A program made the position numbers and the translations under genes. A DNA stretch of 64,000 nucleotides, from NCBI RefSeq assembly GCF_004402045.1, contig NZ_SOMG01000021.1, positions 62,001 through 126,000 of the forward strand, given 5' to 3'. Below the pieces are notes generated by a model, which saw only the letters and a program-made list of their open reading frames with translations, did not search any database and had not been told where the DNA came from. The DNA comes from Lelliottia nimipressuralis. Its GTDB lineage: Bacteria; Pseudomonadota; Gammaproteobacteria; Enterobacterales; Enterobacteriaceae. Below, piece after piece: positions 1 to 8,700 of the stretch (its first letter is position 1; each line of letters opens with the position of its first letter).

Positions 1-636
1 CCGCTCCAGCCCGGCCGCGCGTTTAATCTCCAGCTCCAGAGAAAGCGAGCGTTTCCAGCTCTCCTCTGACATCGGTGTGACAATGCCGGTGGTGCCGATG
101 ATCGAAATACCGCCGAGGATGCCGAGGCGTGAGTTGTAGGTTTTCTGCGCCCGTTCTTCGCCTTCAGGCGCAAAGATTTCAATGTTGGCCCCGCGCGTCG
201 GGCCAATCGCCTCACGCACTGCGGATTCAATGGTGTGACGCGGCGTGCGGTTGATCGCCGCGCTGCCGATGGGCAGGCCAATGCCTTTGCGCGTCACGGT
301 CCCCACGCCTTCGCCGCCCGCCAGCGTAATCTCGCCGCTGTCGTTGAGCGTCACGCGGGCGAAAATCAGCATGCCGTGCGTGGCGTCAACGTCATCTCCG
401 CCGTCTTTGCGGATGGCCGCAATCGCCTGCTGCCCTTCAATGTGCGGCGACTCCACGTTCAGGCACAGCGTGACGCCGGAGGGCGTCACAATGGAGACCT
501 GATGAATGAGGTGCTGGCGCAGCACCATCAGTGCGGCGACTTTCGCTGCCGCGGTCGCACAGGAACCGGTGGTGTAGCCTTTACGTAATGCCTTCCCGTT
601 ATGCCATACCGGGGCATCGAAGGTTGAATCACTCAT
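1..636 (-). CDS. cbiD: CbiD, cobalt-precorrin-5B C1-methyltransferase (partial, C-terminus outside window)
   Basis: CbiD methylates C1 of cobalt-precorrin-5B with S-adenosylmethionine in the anaerobic, early-cobalt route to cobalamin. The first 212 codons are present and the window edge removes the rest, roughly 165-170 residues by comparison with the usual length of about 380. The protein starts [20 protein letters not shown] and continues with the family pattern [15 protein letters not shown] near residues 20-35. The ATG overlaps the cbiC stop in an ATGA junction, so the two are translationally coupled. The order cbiA-B-C-D is that of the Salmonella cob operon, so cbiE and later genes are expected just past the left edge. 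Identification is firm. Confidence 0.93.
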   Translation of the reverse strand, partial: MSDSTFDAPVWHNGKALRKGYTTGSCATAAAKVAALMVLRQHLIHQVSIVTPSGVTLCLNVESPHIEGQQAIAAIRKDGGDDVDATHGMLIFARVTLNDSGEITLAGGEGVGTVTRKGIGLPIGSAAINRTPRHTIESAVREAIGPTRGANIEIFAPEGEERAQKTYNSRLGILGGISIIGTTGIVTPMSEESWKRSLSLELEIKRAAGLER

Positions 637-1265
637 CGCGCCCCCTGCAGGTAATAAAGCATGGCGTTCACGATCGCCGCCGCCACATTGCTGCCGCCTT
701 TGCGCCCAAGCGCCGCAATAGCGGGCAAATTGCTGTGCGTCAGCGCCTCTTTCGATTCCGCCGCCCCCACAAACCCCACCGGTACCCCCACCACGCCGCT
801 GACGGCAACATCATGCTCAAGCAGGCGAAACAGCGCCGTTGGCGCATTGCCAAAGACGAAGACCTTCTCGCTCTCTTCCGTCACCGCGATATCCACTGCC
901 GCCATCGAGCGGGTGATTCCCTGTGCTTTTGCCTGCGCCACCACCCGCGGGTCGCTGATATAGCAGCGACATTCACCCCCGAATGTGGCGAGCAGCGTTT
1001 TGTTGATCCCGGAGAGCGCCATCGTGGTATCGGTATAGATAACGGACGGGCGACGGAGCGCCGCGCAAAGCTGCTCCAGCGCGTCATCTGAAAACCAGAG
1101 AATATCCAGCCAGTCAAAATCTGCGGTGGTATGGATCACCCGCTTGACGATCGCCTCATGCAGCGGGCTGGCGAACCGGTATTCCGGCCGCGTTTCGCGA
1201 ATTATCTCGCCAATGATGTCGAAACTTTTGGCTTCAATCGCCTGGGGTTGCTGGATGTATTGCAT
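633..1265 (-). CDS. cbiC: CbiC, precorrin-8X (cobalt-precorrin-8) methylmutase
   Basis: CbiC moves the C11 methyl group to C12 to give cobyrinate (hydrogenobyrinate in the aerobic homologue CobH). The protein has 210 aa, the normal family length. It begins [20 protein letters not shown], with the typical internal stretch [10 protein letters not shown], which contains the conserved His region of the methylmutases, near residues 45-55. It lies third in the cbiA-B-C-D operon, 12 bp after cbiB, and overlaps cbiD by 4 bp. Cobalamin control is expected from the riboswitch ahead of cbiA. Nothing about the gene is odd. Confidence 0.95.
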   Translation of the reverse strand: MQYIQQPQAIEAKSFDIIGEIIRETRPEYRFASPLHEAIVKRVIHTTADFDWLDILWFSDDALEQLCAALRRPSVIYTDTTMALSGINKTLLATFGGECRCYISDPRVVAQAKAQGITRSMAAVDIAVTEESEKVFVFGNAPTALFRLLEHDVAVSGVVGVPVGFVGAAESKEALTHSNLPAIAALGRKGGSNVAAAIVNAMLYYLQGAR

Positions 1266-1277
1266 AGTCTCTTGTCC

Positions 1278-2237
1278 TCAGGCCACGCCAGCCATCAGCC
1301 AGCGTGCTGCGATAAACAGCGCCAGCGCCAGGATGGAGGAAACCCACATCAGTCGAATCGTTCGGGAAATGTCGTCTACCGCAATCGGGCGCAGCGCGTC
1401 GCCAATCCACGGCTTTTCCACGCGCTGGCCAAAATAGGTGTTGGGTCCACCAAGCCGGATGCCCAGCGCACCGGCAACCGTCGCTTCAGCCCACGCGCAG
1501 TTGGGGCTGCTGTGGTTGTAGCGGTCGCGCCAGCCGACGCGCAGCGCGCGGGAGGGATTGTCACGGCATAGCCACGCCGCAATGCTCAGCAAGAGCCAGC
1601 TCAGGCGCGCGGGGATGGCGTTCGCCACGTCATCCATACGGGCGCTGACCATGCCGATCGCGCGGTATTTTTCGTGCTTGTAGCCCACCATTGAATCGAG
1701 GGTATTCACCGCTTTATAGGCCATCGCCAGCGGCGCACCGCCCAGCAGGAGGAAGAACAGCGGGGCGATAACGCCGTCAACCGTGTTCTCCGCGACGGTC
1801 TCCACCACCGCCCGGTTGATCTGTTCCGGCTGAAGCTGAGACGTATCGCGCCCCACTATCCATGAGAGTTTTTCGCGGCTTTCATTAAGGTCGCCCGCTC
1901 GCAGAGGGCGTTCAACGTCCCGTGCGGCGTTTGCCAGACAGCGCCCGGCCAGCACGGTAAACGTCATCCACACCTCAATTGCCCAACCCAGCCAGGGATG
2001 AACCATCCGTCCAAGCGCCAGCACGCCCCAGGCCATGCCCCAGGTCAGTCCCACGACCACCAGCCACATGACGCCGCCGCCAACGCGTAACGCCGCGTCG
2101 CTATGGCAGCAGCGGCGAATACCCCGCTGCACCGCGTTGATCAGGTTACCTATCCAGCGCACCGGATGCGGCCAGTTTTGCGGGTCGCCGATGATGACAT
2201 CGAGCAGCCACGCGACGCACCAGGCAATCAGGGTCAT
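1278..2237 (-). CDS. cbiB: CbiB, adenosylcobinamide-phosphate synthase
   Basis: CbiB is an integral membrane enzyme that attaches (R)-1-aminopropan-2-ol phosphate, the CobD product, to adenosylcobyric acid. The protein has 319 aa, the usual length, with several hydrophobic segments (first about residues 1-20, another about 55-85, last about 290-315). The conserved stretch WPHPVRWIG occurs near residues 22-30 and ENTVDGVIAPLFF near 150-165. It overlaps the end of cbiA by 4 bp. Together with pduX and cobD, encoded just upstream in this window, it completes the aminopropanol linker branch of the pathway. Confidence 0.95.
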   Translation of the reverse strand: MTLIAWCVAWLLDVIIGDPQNWPHPVRWIGNLINAVQRGIRRCCHSDAALRVGGGVMWLVVVGLTWGMAWGVLALGRMVHPWLGWAIEVWMTFTVLAGRCLANAARDVERPLRAGDLNESREKLSWIVGRDTSQLQPEQINRAVVETVAENTVDGVIAPLFFLLLGGAPLAMAYKAVNTLDSMVGYKHEKYRAIGMVSARMDDVANAIPARLSWLLLSIAAWLCRDNPSRALRVGWRDRYNHSSPNCAWAEATVAGALGIRLGGPNTYFGQRVEKPWIGDALRPIAVDDISRTIRLMWVSSILALALFIAARWLMAGVA

Positions 2238-3613
2238 AACGCTCCCCTCGCCGCGGTCAGCCAGCGGCTGAGCATCAGGGGGCGTTGGGCAAAGTGGAGG
2301 TGCAGGTAGCTTGCGAACGTGTTACCAACCTGCCAGCCGCCCGCCCATTCCTGCATCGTTACACCATCGCGCACTTTGCGGCACGCCAGTACCGCAGGGG
2401 TTTGGGGAGAGAAGTCGGAATAGTGAAATTCATGCCCACGCAGCACCTCGCCGCTATCGGCCAGCAGCGTGGGCTGGCGCGCCTGCGCCTCACAATAGCC
2501 AAAACGGGTCAGCCGTTTACCCATCCTGCTGTGGCCGGGGATAATGTTAGCCATCCGGTGAGTGACACCCTCGCTATCTTCCAGCGTGCTGCCGAGATAC
2601 ATCAGCCCACCACACTCGGCGTAGATCGCCACGCCGCGACGATGCGCCTCCCGCAGGCTGGCGAGCATGCTGGTGTTTTCCGTAAGCCGTGCCGCGTACA
2701 GTTCCGGGTAACCGCCCCCGAGCCAGACCATCTGGCAGTCAGGTAAATGGCTATCGCGCAGGGGGCTAAAGCGGATAATGTCGACCCCGGTACGTTCGAG
2801 TAGCGTGATGTTATCCGGGTAATAGAAGTTGAAGGCGTCGTCATCGGCCATCGCGAGCGTTAAACCGCGCCCGGCGTCCCCGTCAGGAAGCGCGGGCCAT
2901 GTGCCCTGCGGCAGCGACGCCATCTGGCTGAGCGCGAGAAGTTGCCCGATATCCAGCGTACGTTCGAGAACGGCGGCAAAATTCTGCCAGGTCTGCGGGT
3001 CCGCGACCGACTCCCGGGCGGTGACCAATCCGAGATGGCGCTCGGGCAAACCGACGCCCTCAACGCGCGGCACATAGCCCAGGACGGGCACCGTGCAGTA
3101 GTGCTCAATTGCCGTTTTGAGCAACTGATAATGCGATTCGCTATTGACGCGATTGACAATCACCCCCGCAATATTGAGGGAGGGATCAAATCGCTGAAAG
3201 CCCATTACGGTAGCGGCAATAGAAGTAGAAACCGCCTTGCCGTCCACCAGAAGAATCACCGGACAACCCAGCTGTTTTGCCATCGCGGCGGTGCTGCAAT
3301 AATTCGGATCGGTGCCGTAGCCGTCATACAGCCCCATCACGCCTTCAATGACCGCGATATCCGCCTGCTGCATATGCTCGCAAAACAGCGCATTAAGTAT
3401 CGGTTCAGGAAGCATGAAGCTGTCGAGGTTGCGGGAGGACGTACCGCTGACTTTGGTATGCCAGCCGGTATCAAGATAGTCAGGGCCCACTTTGTATGGC
3501 TGGACGCGTAACCCACGCTGCATTAACAGACTCAACAGGCCAAGCGTTACCGTGGTTTTACCACAGCCGCTTCCGGTACCTGCCAGAACAAACGCGTACT
3601 GCTTTGCCGCCAT
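2234..3613 (-). CDS. cbiA: CbiA, cobyrinate a,c-diamide synthase
   Basis: CbiA amidates the a and c side chains of cobyrinic acid using ATP and glutamine. It is the first gene of the cbi operon. The reading frame is open for 14 more codons upstream, but the start is set at ATG 3613 (MAAKQYAFVLAGTG) because this matches Salmonella CbiA and gives its length of 459 aa. The N-terminal synthetase domain carries the P-loop GTGSGCGKTT, and the C-terminal class I glutaminase domain has AECGGLMYLG with the nucleophilic Cys. The leader between the start and about 3882 holds a cobalamin riboswitch. Confidence 0.94.
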   Translation of the reverse strand: MAAKQYAFVLAGTGSGCGKTTVTLGLLSLLMQRGLRVQPYKVGPDYLDTGWHTKVSGTSSRNLDSFMLPEPILNALFCEHMQQADIAVIEGVMGLYDGYGTDPNYCSTAAMAKQLGCPVILLVDGKAVSTSIAATVMGFQRFDPSLNIAGVIVNRVNSESHYQLLKTAIEHYCTVPVLGYVPRVEGVGLPERHLGLVTARESVADPQTWQNFAAVLERTLDIGQLLALSQMASLPQGTWPALPDGDAGRGLTLAMADDDAFNFYYPDNITLLERTGVDIIRFSPLRDSHLPDCQMVWLGGGYPELYAARLTENTSMLASLREAHRRGVAIYAECGGLMYLGSTLEDSEGVTHRMANIIPGHSRMGKRLTRFGYCEAQARQPTLLADSGEVLRGHEFHYSDFSPQTPAVLACRKVRDGVTMQEWAGGWQVGNTFASYLHLHFAQRPLMLSRWLTAARGAL

Positions 3614-3720
3614 GGCCCTGATCCTGTCCAGGGTGGTAGGGAGGTATAGATACACGTAGTCCCAGTCTTTCGACTGTATGATGCATCAGTACAACCCACT
3701 TCCCACCGAAGTTGTTGAAC

Positions 3721-3882
3721 GTTCCCGACAGGCAGGTCTTCTGGCTTAGCGTCCTCCTCGCCCGTCCTTCCCAATCTCACGATCAGTGGTCATTACGGGG
3801 TCGTCAGCATCACAGCAGCGGGGGCTGCGGGGGATTGTCACCCCCTTCCCTACCACAAATGTGGCAAACCTGTCGGCTTACA
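3721..3882 (-). promoter_or_regulatory. Cobalamin riboswitch ahead of cbiA
   Basis: Read on the minus strand, the leader of cbiA contains a B12 box, AAGCCAGAAGACCTGCC, complementary to 3731-3748. It is preceded by the core elements GGGAAGGGGGTGACAATCCC and CCCGCAGCCCCCGCTGCTGTGA, and by a 5' stem GTAAGCCGACAGGT. This order is that of the AdoCbl riboswitch of btuB and of cob operons. Binding of adenosylcobalamin should reduce cbi expression. About 107 bp separate the B12 box from the cbiA start, enough for an expression platform. The exact ends are estimated. Confidence 0.93.
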
Positions 3883-4341
3883 TTATGAGAAACAGCACAT
3901 TATCAAAACAGCAACGCTATTTACGGCGCTTCAATTCATCTTAGGCAAATACTTAACCGCAAATGAAATACATGCTGAGTAAAACGTGGCGTCAGAATAA
4001 TTGACGTCTTTCTCAATAACTCAACGTTTTATCACAAAAAATAAAAAGCAAAGATAATTACGCTTAAAATCTCGACATTTATTGCGCTATGACAAGTTAT
4101 TGCACCACTTGATATTTTTTCATTTTATCGTGATCAAAATTCATCAGGATATTAAAACCCGGCAATAACATAATATTGCTATTCAACACAGGTCCGTGTG
4201 ATTTTATTGAGGCGTTACGCGTTCAGCAGGATCGCCGAATAATATGTAGATAATCCAGGGGGGAATTTGCGGTATATCATGGCAAGCGCGAGATCCTCAT
4301 GACACTATGCTTCAGAAATTGCTGACCAGAAAGGTGGAAAG
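3883..4341. other. AT-rich divergent intergenic region between the cbi leader and pduX
   Basis: This stretch of about 460 bp holds no convincing gene. It must carry the cbi operon promoter (minus strand, upstream of 3882) and a promoter for pduX (plus strand). It is much richer in A and T than its neighbours. No clear CRP, FNR or PocR operator could be assigned by eye. No pocR gene and no pdu structural gene are in the window. Confidence 0.6.
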
Positions 4342-5208
4342 GTGGCTGTTGCGCAATGCCCCGCGTCGTGCGGTGAGCTTATCCAGGGCTGGATTTTGGG
4401 CAGTGAAAAGCTGGTCTCCTGCCCTGTCGAATGGTACAGCACTGTTGAGGTGAGTCAGGGTGCGTCCCTGGCGGATGAACGCCCGCTGTCGCGCGCGATG
4501 GTCGAGCGGTTATTGCAGCACTGGCACTACCCGGCGCAGTTGAGCCAGGATATCCGCATTGACGTGCACTCGACCATCCCGATTGCCAAAGGGATGGCCA
4601 GCAGCACCGCAGATATTGCCGCCACCGCCGTCGCCACCGCCCACCATCTGGGGCACCAGCTCGACGAAAGCACGCTGGCAACGCTCTGCGTTTCGCTCGA
4701 ACCCACCGACAGTACCGTGTTTCGCCAGTTGACCCTTTTCGATCATAACGACGCTTCCACGCAGATTGCCTGCGACGCCCAGCCCGATCTCGACCTGCTT
4801 GTTCTTGAAAGTCCGCAAACGCTGCGCACGGCAGATTACCACCGCATCCCGCGTCAGGCGGGGTTACATGCCGGTGCGCCGGCGCTGCAACGCGCATGGG
4901 AAAAAGTACAGGAATCCTGTATAACGCAAAACCCTTACCGGCTGGGCGAAGCGGCAACTCTCAGCGCCATCGCCAGCCAGACGCTGTTGCCTAAACCGGA
5001 TTTTGACGCCCTGCTCTCACTGGTTGAGGAGTGCGGCATCTACGGTGTGAACGTGGCGCACAGCGGCAGCGTCGTGGGACTGATGCTGGACAGAAATAAA
5101 GACGATGTCGATTATGTGAAATGGCTGCTGGCGAAAAAACAGCTCACCCGCCACTGGCCTGAACAACACCTGCTGCGGATGGTAAAAGGTGGCGTGACGC
5201 TACTCTGA
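4342..5208 (+). CDS. pduX: PduX, L-threonine kinase (GHMP family)
   Basis: PduX phosphorylates L-threonine to O-phospho-L-threonine, the substrate of CobD for making the aminopropanol linker of B12. The GHMP kinase glycine-rich motif is visible as PIAKGMASSTADIA near residues 73-87, and CPASCGELIQGW near the N-terminus is typical of PduX. The start is GTG (4342); no ATG lies in frame before the upstream stop at 4300, and AAGGTGGA serves as a ribosome site. Residues from this GTG on match Salmonella PduX, which has about 12 extra N-terminal residues. The last 9 bp overlap the convergent precorrin-2 dehydrogenase gene. Confidence 0.92.
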   Translation: MAVAQCPASCGELIQGWILGSEKLVSCPVEWYSTVEVSQGASLADERPLSRAMVERLLQHWHYPAQLSQDIRIDVHSTIPIAKGMASSTADIAATAVATAHHLGHQLDESTLATLCVSLEPTDSTVFRQLTLFDHNDASTQIACDAQPDLDLLVLESPQTLRTADYHRIPRQAGLHAGAPALQRAWEKVQESCITQNPYRLGEAATLSAIASQTLLPKPDFDALLSLVEECGIYGVNVAHSGSVVGLMLDRNKDDVDYVKWLLAKKQLTRHWPEQHLLRMVKGGVTLL

Positions 5209-5847
5209 CAGCAGCCTGTGCTCAATGAGCCACTCGACCTGCTGCTTAATCTCTTGCTCTTGTTTCTGAGCTAAAGCCTGCTGCAGCGGAACATGCCGGA
5301 AGAACGCGCCCCAAAATGCACGCTTGCGCTCCCGGTCACCGCATGCGCCATTTACCCTTTCACGAAGCGCCCCCGCCAGCCGCACGCTTTCCCGCATGCC
5401 CGGAGGAAGATGGGCGGCAACATGCGCTTTGAGGATCTTGCTGTACACTGGCGCGTTGCCTCCGCAGCTCAGCGCAATAATGACCGGCGAATGGTCGATA
5501 ATGGCCGGTGAGATAAAGGTGGCAGCAGAAGGGTCGTCCACGACATTGCAAAAGATACGCTCCGCGCTGGCGGCCCCGGCGACCTGAAGGTTCACCTGCG
5601 GATCGCTGGTCGCGGCAATGACCAGCCAGCATGATTGCAGATACTGTGGCGAAAACGTCGCCGGGAACCACTCGATGTCACCGCACGCGTGCAGACTGGC
5701 AAGTTCCGGCGTCAGGGTGGGCGCAACCAGATGCAGCACCGCCCCGGCGGCCAGCAGCCCCTTTGCCTTATGCGTCGCCACCTGCCCGCCACCGACGATC
5801 AGACAGCGTTTCCCCTTCAGGTTGCAAAAAATCGGGAAATAGTCCAT
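5200..5847 (-). CDS. Stand-alone precorrin-2 dehydrogenase / sirohydrochlorin ferrochelatase-like (CysG N-terminal type)
   Basis: The 215-aa product corresponds to the N-terminal half of CysG (also known alone as SirC or Met8-like). It oxidises precorrin-2 to sirohydrochlorin with NAD+ and may insert a metal. The NAD site is LIVGGGQVATHKAKGLLAAGA at its core Gly residues 18-22, and NVVDDPSAATFISPA carries the conserved catalytic Asp. No methyltransferase domain is fused; that activity comes from cobA at the head of the same operon. It begins 4 bp after cobD and ends overlapping pduX by 9 bp tail to tail. Whether it chelates Fe, Co or nothing cannot be told from sequence. Confidence 0.88.
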   Translation of the reverse strand: MDYFPIFCNLKGKRCLIVGGGQVATHKAKGLLAAGAVLHLVAPTLTPELASLHACGDIEWFPATFSPQYLQSCWLVIAATSDPQVNLQVAGAASAERIFCNVVDDPSAATFISPAIIDHSPVIIALSCGGNAPVYSKILKAHVAAHLPPGMRESVRLAGALRERVNGACGDRERKRAFWGAFFRHVPLQQALAQKQEQEIKQQVEWLIEHRLLSE

Positions 5848-5851
5848 TGCC

Positions 5852-6931
5852 TTAGCCTTGTAAAACGTGAGTCAACGCGTCAATAAACCGGCGGTTCTCC
5901 GCTTCGGTACGCACGGCAATCCGGTAGTAGTCGCGATCGAGCCCTGGGTAGTTTTCGCAGTGGCGGATAAGGATATGATGGCCGAGCAGCGCCGCCTTCA
6001 GGTCGAACCCCTGACGCAGGCAGCGGAAGAAAATAAAATTGGCCTGCGGCTCCCAGACCGCCAGCGATGAAAAGCGCGTCATCGCCTGCCACAGGAAATC
6101 CCGCTCCCGGGCGATAAAGGCGTGGCTGCGAGCAATATAGTCCTCATCCAGCAGCAAATGTTGCCCCACAAGCGCCGAGAAGGCATTCACGGACCAGGGC
6201 TCACGGGTGCGTTTCAGCTGACGAATGGTTTGCGTATTTCCGCTCAGCAGATACCCAAGACGCAGTCCGGGAATGGCAAAGAATTTTGTCAGGGAACGCA
6301 GCAGGTAAAGATAGCGTGACTCAGCCAGCCGTGGCGCCAGCGTGGAGCCCTGCGGCAGAAAATCGATAAAAGCTTCATCAACAATCAGCGAAATCTGCTG
6401 CGCTTCGCACAGCGAGGCCAGCCTGTCGAGAAGAGCGGCATCAGGCATGAGTCCGGTAGGGTTATTTGGCGTCGCGATGAACAGGCAATCGGGCCTGTGT
6501 GCGCGAACGGCGTCCAGTAGGGAGGCATCGACCTGGAAGCCGTTCTGCTCACTCAGCGCATAGTCGATTATCTCGCAACCCTGCTGCTGTAATGCCCGGC
6601 GATATTCGGCAAAGCCCGGCACCAACAGCATCGCCCGGCGAGGGGCAAGCGTTCGCACCAGGCCATAGATCAGCTCCGTTTCGCCATTGCCGGCAATCGT
6701 CTGGTCATAGTCACACTGACTGGCTCTGGCCAACGCCTGATGAAGATGACGGTATTCAACGTCCGGGTACTGCATGATGATATCCAGATGGGACACAATG
6801 AGCGACCTGACGCGCTCGGGTAGCCCTAACGGATTGATATTCGCACTAAAGTCCAACAGCAACTCGGGATCGATCCCCAACTGCAGCCCCGTTTCCAGGA
6901 CGTTACCACCATGCTCACTCATTCGTTTCAC
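5852..6931 (-). CDS. cobD: CobD, threonine-phosphate decarboxylase
   Basis: CobD is a PLP enzyme of the aminotransferase I/II fold that decarboxylates O-phospho-L-threonine to (R)-1-aminopropan-2-ol phosphate. The protein has 359 aa (family about 360). The N-terminal HGGN and LLDFSANINPLGLP segments are typical, as are CLFIATPNNPTGL and the PLP lysine in LLRSLTKFFAIPGLRLGYL. It is the second gene of the cobA-cobD-precorrin-2 dehydrogenase operon, 29 bp after cobA. The substrate comes from PduX, encoded convergently next door, and the product goes to CbiB. Confidence 0.95.
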   Translation of the reverse strand: MKRMSEHGGNVLETGLQLGIDPELLLDFSANINPLGLPERVRSLIVSHLDIIMQYPDVEYRHLHQALARASQCDYDQTIAGNGETELIYGLVRTLAPRRAMLLVPGFAEYRRALQQQGCEIIDYALSEQNGFQVDASLLDAVRAHRPDCLFIATPNNPTGLMPDAALLDRLASLCEAQQISLIVDEAFIDFLPQGSTLAPRLAESRYLYLLRSLTKFFAIPGLRLGYLLSGNTQTIRQLKRTREPWSVNAFSALVGQHLLLDEDYIARSHAFIARERDFLWQAMTRFSSLAVWEPQANFIFFRCLRQGFDLKAALLGHHILIRHCENYPGLDRDYYRIAVRTEAENRRFIDALTHVLQG

Positions 6932-6960
6932 TCGGTCATTTCGAAAATGTCAGGATAACA

Positions 6961-7731
6961 TCAGACAACAACCTGATTCAGGGCGATATGTGATGCGGAA
7001 AACGCCAGTATCTCCTGCAGGTTGACCACTTCACCGACGACGATAAGCGCAGGAGCATGCAGTTTTTGACGTTCAACTTCGAGGTGGATATCGATCAGCG
7101 TACCTTTGGCCATCTGCTGACGAGACTGGCTGGCATACATCACCACCGCCACCGGCGTCCCGGCGGACATGCCTCCCTCGATGAGCTGCTGGCAGATTTC
7201 CGTCAGCCGGGTCATTCCCATCAGAATGACCAGCGTTCCGTTGATTTGCGCCAGGGCATGCCAGTTTTGCGGATCGTTCCCCTGGCACATATGACCGGTC
7301 ACAATATGAAAACTGGAGGCGTAATGACGGTGCGTGACCGGGATCCCGGCATAGGCCAGCCCGCCAATCGCAGAACTGATCCCCGGCACAATTTCGAACG
7401 CCAGGCCGTCTTTCGCCAGTTGCTCGGCCTCTTCGCCCCCGCGACCGAAAACGTAGGGATCACCACCTTTCAGGCGCACCACCTGCCGCCCCTCCCCGGC
7501 ATGCTTGACCAGCAAGGCATTAATTTGTTCCTGAGGCACCGGATGATGGCTTGGGGTTTTACCGACATCAATAATCAGACAGCCTGCCGGAGCCTGAGCC
7601 AGGAGTTCGGGGTTAACCAGGCGATCGTGAACAATCACCTCCGCATGGCGGATACAGTGCAGACCTTTTACCGTAATCAAAGACGCATCGCCAGGCCCGG
7701 CCCCTACAAGCCAAACTTTCCCTTTACTCAT
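6961..7731 (-). CDS. cobA: CobA, uroporphyrinogen-III C-methyltransferase (SUMT)
   Basis: SUMT adds methyl groups at C2 and C7 of uroporphyrinogen III to give precorrin-2, the branch point of siroheme and cobalamin. The protein has 256 aa, with the SAM-binding motifs VGAGPGD near residue 10 and RLKGGDPYVFGRGGEE near 84-99, and SSFHIVTGH further on. It is a single-domain SUMT rather than a CysG fusion. It heads a three-gene minus-strand operon with cobD and the precorrin-2 dehydrogenase. The genome presumably also has cysG elsewhere, so this copy is probably devoted to B12. Confidence 0.94.
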   Translation of the reverse strand: MSKGKVWLVGAGPGDASLITVKGLHCIRHAEVIVHDRLVNPELLAQAPAGCLIIDVGKTPSHHPVPQEQINALLVKHAGEGRQVVRLKGGDPYVFGRGGEEAEQLAKDGLAFEIVPGISSAIGGLAYAGIPVTHRHYASSFHIVTGHMCQGNDPQNWHALAQINGTLVILMGMTRLTEICQQLIEGGMSAGTPVAVVMYASQSRQQMAKGTLIDIHLEVERQKLHAPALIVVGEVVNLQEILAFSASHIALNQVVV

Positions 7732-8250
7732 CGTTATATCCTCAGATTTAAATATTTAAAGACGCAAGAAAGCGGATAATTAAAATTAGCGCTGAATTAT
7801 ACATCCCCTCTGCACGTCAAAAATTTGATGTATTCATCACTCTTTCTTAATTTTACGAATGGTGTTTATGACCAATATCAATAAAACAGTGAATACCGCC
7901 TTCCCTCTGCCATTACGACATTATTGCTTTGGCCATTATGCTTAAAAAAACATATTAACCACCTTCGACAATAAAACAGGCGCGCGATCACAAATATTAC
8001 AATGGTTTTGTCAATGACGTTTACAGATAAATATCAAACCTAAAAAGAATGACTCACAAATGATTGATACAAAAGAGCTTTAAATGCAGAGCCATTACCA
8101 TCATCATTTTTGGAAGGATTTTTTGAAAATAGATCAATTGCTTCCCTTTCGTCTTCAAAACACACTCCAACACCATTAACAGACCCAATGTACATTAACC
8201 GTTCTTAATACCCACTTTATTTTCACTATCAGCCCTACAGAGGATTACCC
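7732..8250. other. AT-rich divergent promoter region between cobA and the glutamate mutase operon
   Basis: About 520 bp that must hold the promoters for cobA (minus) and glmS (plus). A perfect 5-bp inverted repeat TGATG-TATT-CATCA lies at 7826-7839, about 95 bp ahead of cobA, and could bind a regulator. A short ORF at 8084-8179 is listed separately. No B12 box is visible, so the glutamate mutase operon does not appear to be under a cobalamin riboswitch. The binding site of the LysR-type regulator encoded at the far end of the cluster would be expected here but could not be pinned down. Confidence 0.6.
8084..8179 (+). CDS. Possible 31-aa His-rich leader peptide upstream of glmS
   Basis: A short ORF starts at ATG 8084, preceded by AAAAGAG at a spacing of about six bases, and encodes MQSHYHHHFWKDFLKIDQLL followed by 11 residues ending LQHH. 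It has six His in 31 codons, four of them within the first eight residues. It ends 71 bp before glmS. The His cluster recalls the his operon leader, and histidine breakdown yields glutamate, but no clear alternative hairpins were found after it. It may be chance coding in an AT-rich leader. Confidence 0.2.
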   Translation: MQSHYHHHFWKDFLKIDQLLPFRLQNTLQHH

Positions 8251-8700
8251 ATGAAGAAATCAACACTTGTTATTGGCGTCATTGGTGCTGACTGCCATGC
8301 GGTAGGCAATAAAGTTCTGGACCGCGTTTTTACTTCCCATGATTTTCACGTCATCAATCTTGGTGTGATGGTGAGCCAGGATGAATATATTGATGCGGCC
8401 ATCGAAACGGGTGCTGATGCTATTGTCGTGTCATCCATCTACGGCCATGGCGACATCGACTGCCTGGGGCTGCGCGAGCGCTGCATCGAACGCGGTATCG
8501 GCGACATTCTGCTTTTTGTGGGCGGTAATCTGGTCGTGGGTAAGCACGATTTCGCCGACATCGAAGCCAAATTCAAAGAGATGGGCTTCAACCGCGTTTT
8601 CGCCCCAAGCCACGACCTGGAAGACGTCTGCCAGCTGATGGCGAACGATATACAGCAGCGTCAGCGCGTTGAAGAGCTCTGTCTTGAAGAGGGCTTCTGA
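8251..8700 (+). CDS. glmS: Glutamate mutase (methylaspartate mutase) S subunit
   Basis: The sigma (small) subunit of AdoCbl-dependent glutamate mutase, which converts L-glutamate to (2S,3S)-3-methylaspartate together with subunit E. The 149-aa protein shows the B12-binding motif DxHxxG as D14-C-H16-A-V-G19, with H16 the lower cobalt ligand, and the following conserved GVMVSQDE and SSIYGHG segments. It is preceded by a good ribosome site AGAGGA. It is the first gene of the glutamate fermentation operon and overlaps glmL by one base (TGATG). Not to be confused with glucosamine synthase glmS; MutS and MamA are other names for this subunit. Confidence 0.95.
   Translation: MKKSTLVIGVIGADCHAVGNKVLDRVFTSHDFHVINLGVMVSQDEYIDAAIETGADAIVVSSIYGHGDIDCLGLRERCIERGIGDILLFVGGNLVVGKHDFADIEAKFKEMGFNRVFAPSHDLEDVCQLMANDIQQRQRVEELCLEEGF

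Noticed and set aside
7732..8250. Cobalamin riboswitch ahead of the glutamate mutase operon or cobA
   Set aside because: No B12 box or core element could be found on either strand.
8251..8700. glmS as glucosamine-6-phosphate synthase
   Set aside because: Only the name is shared; the DxHxxG motif, 149-aa length and neighbours show the glutamate mutase S subunit.
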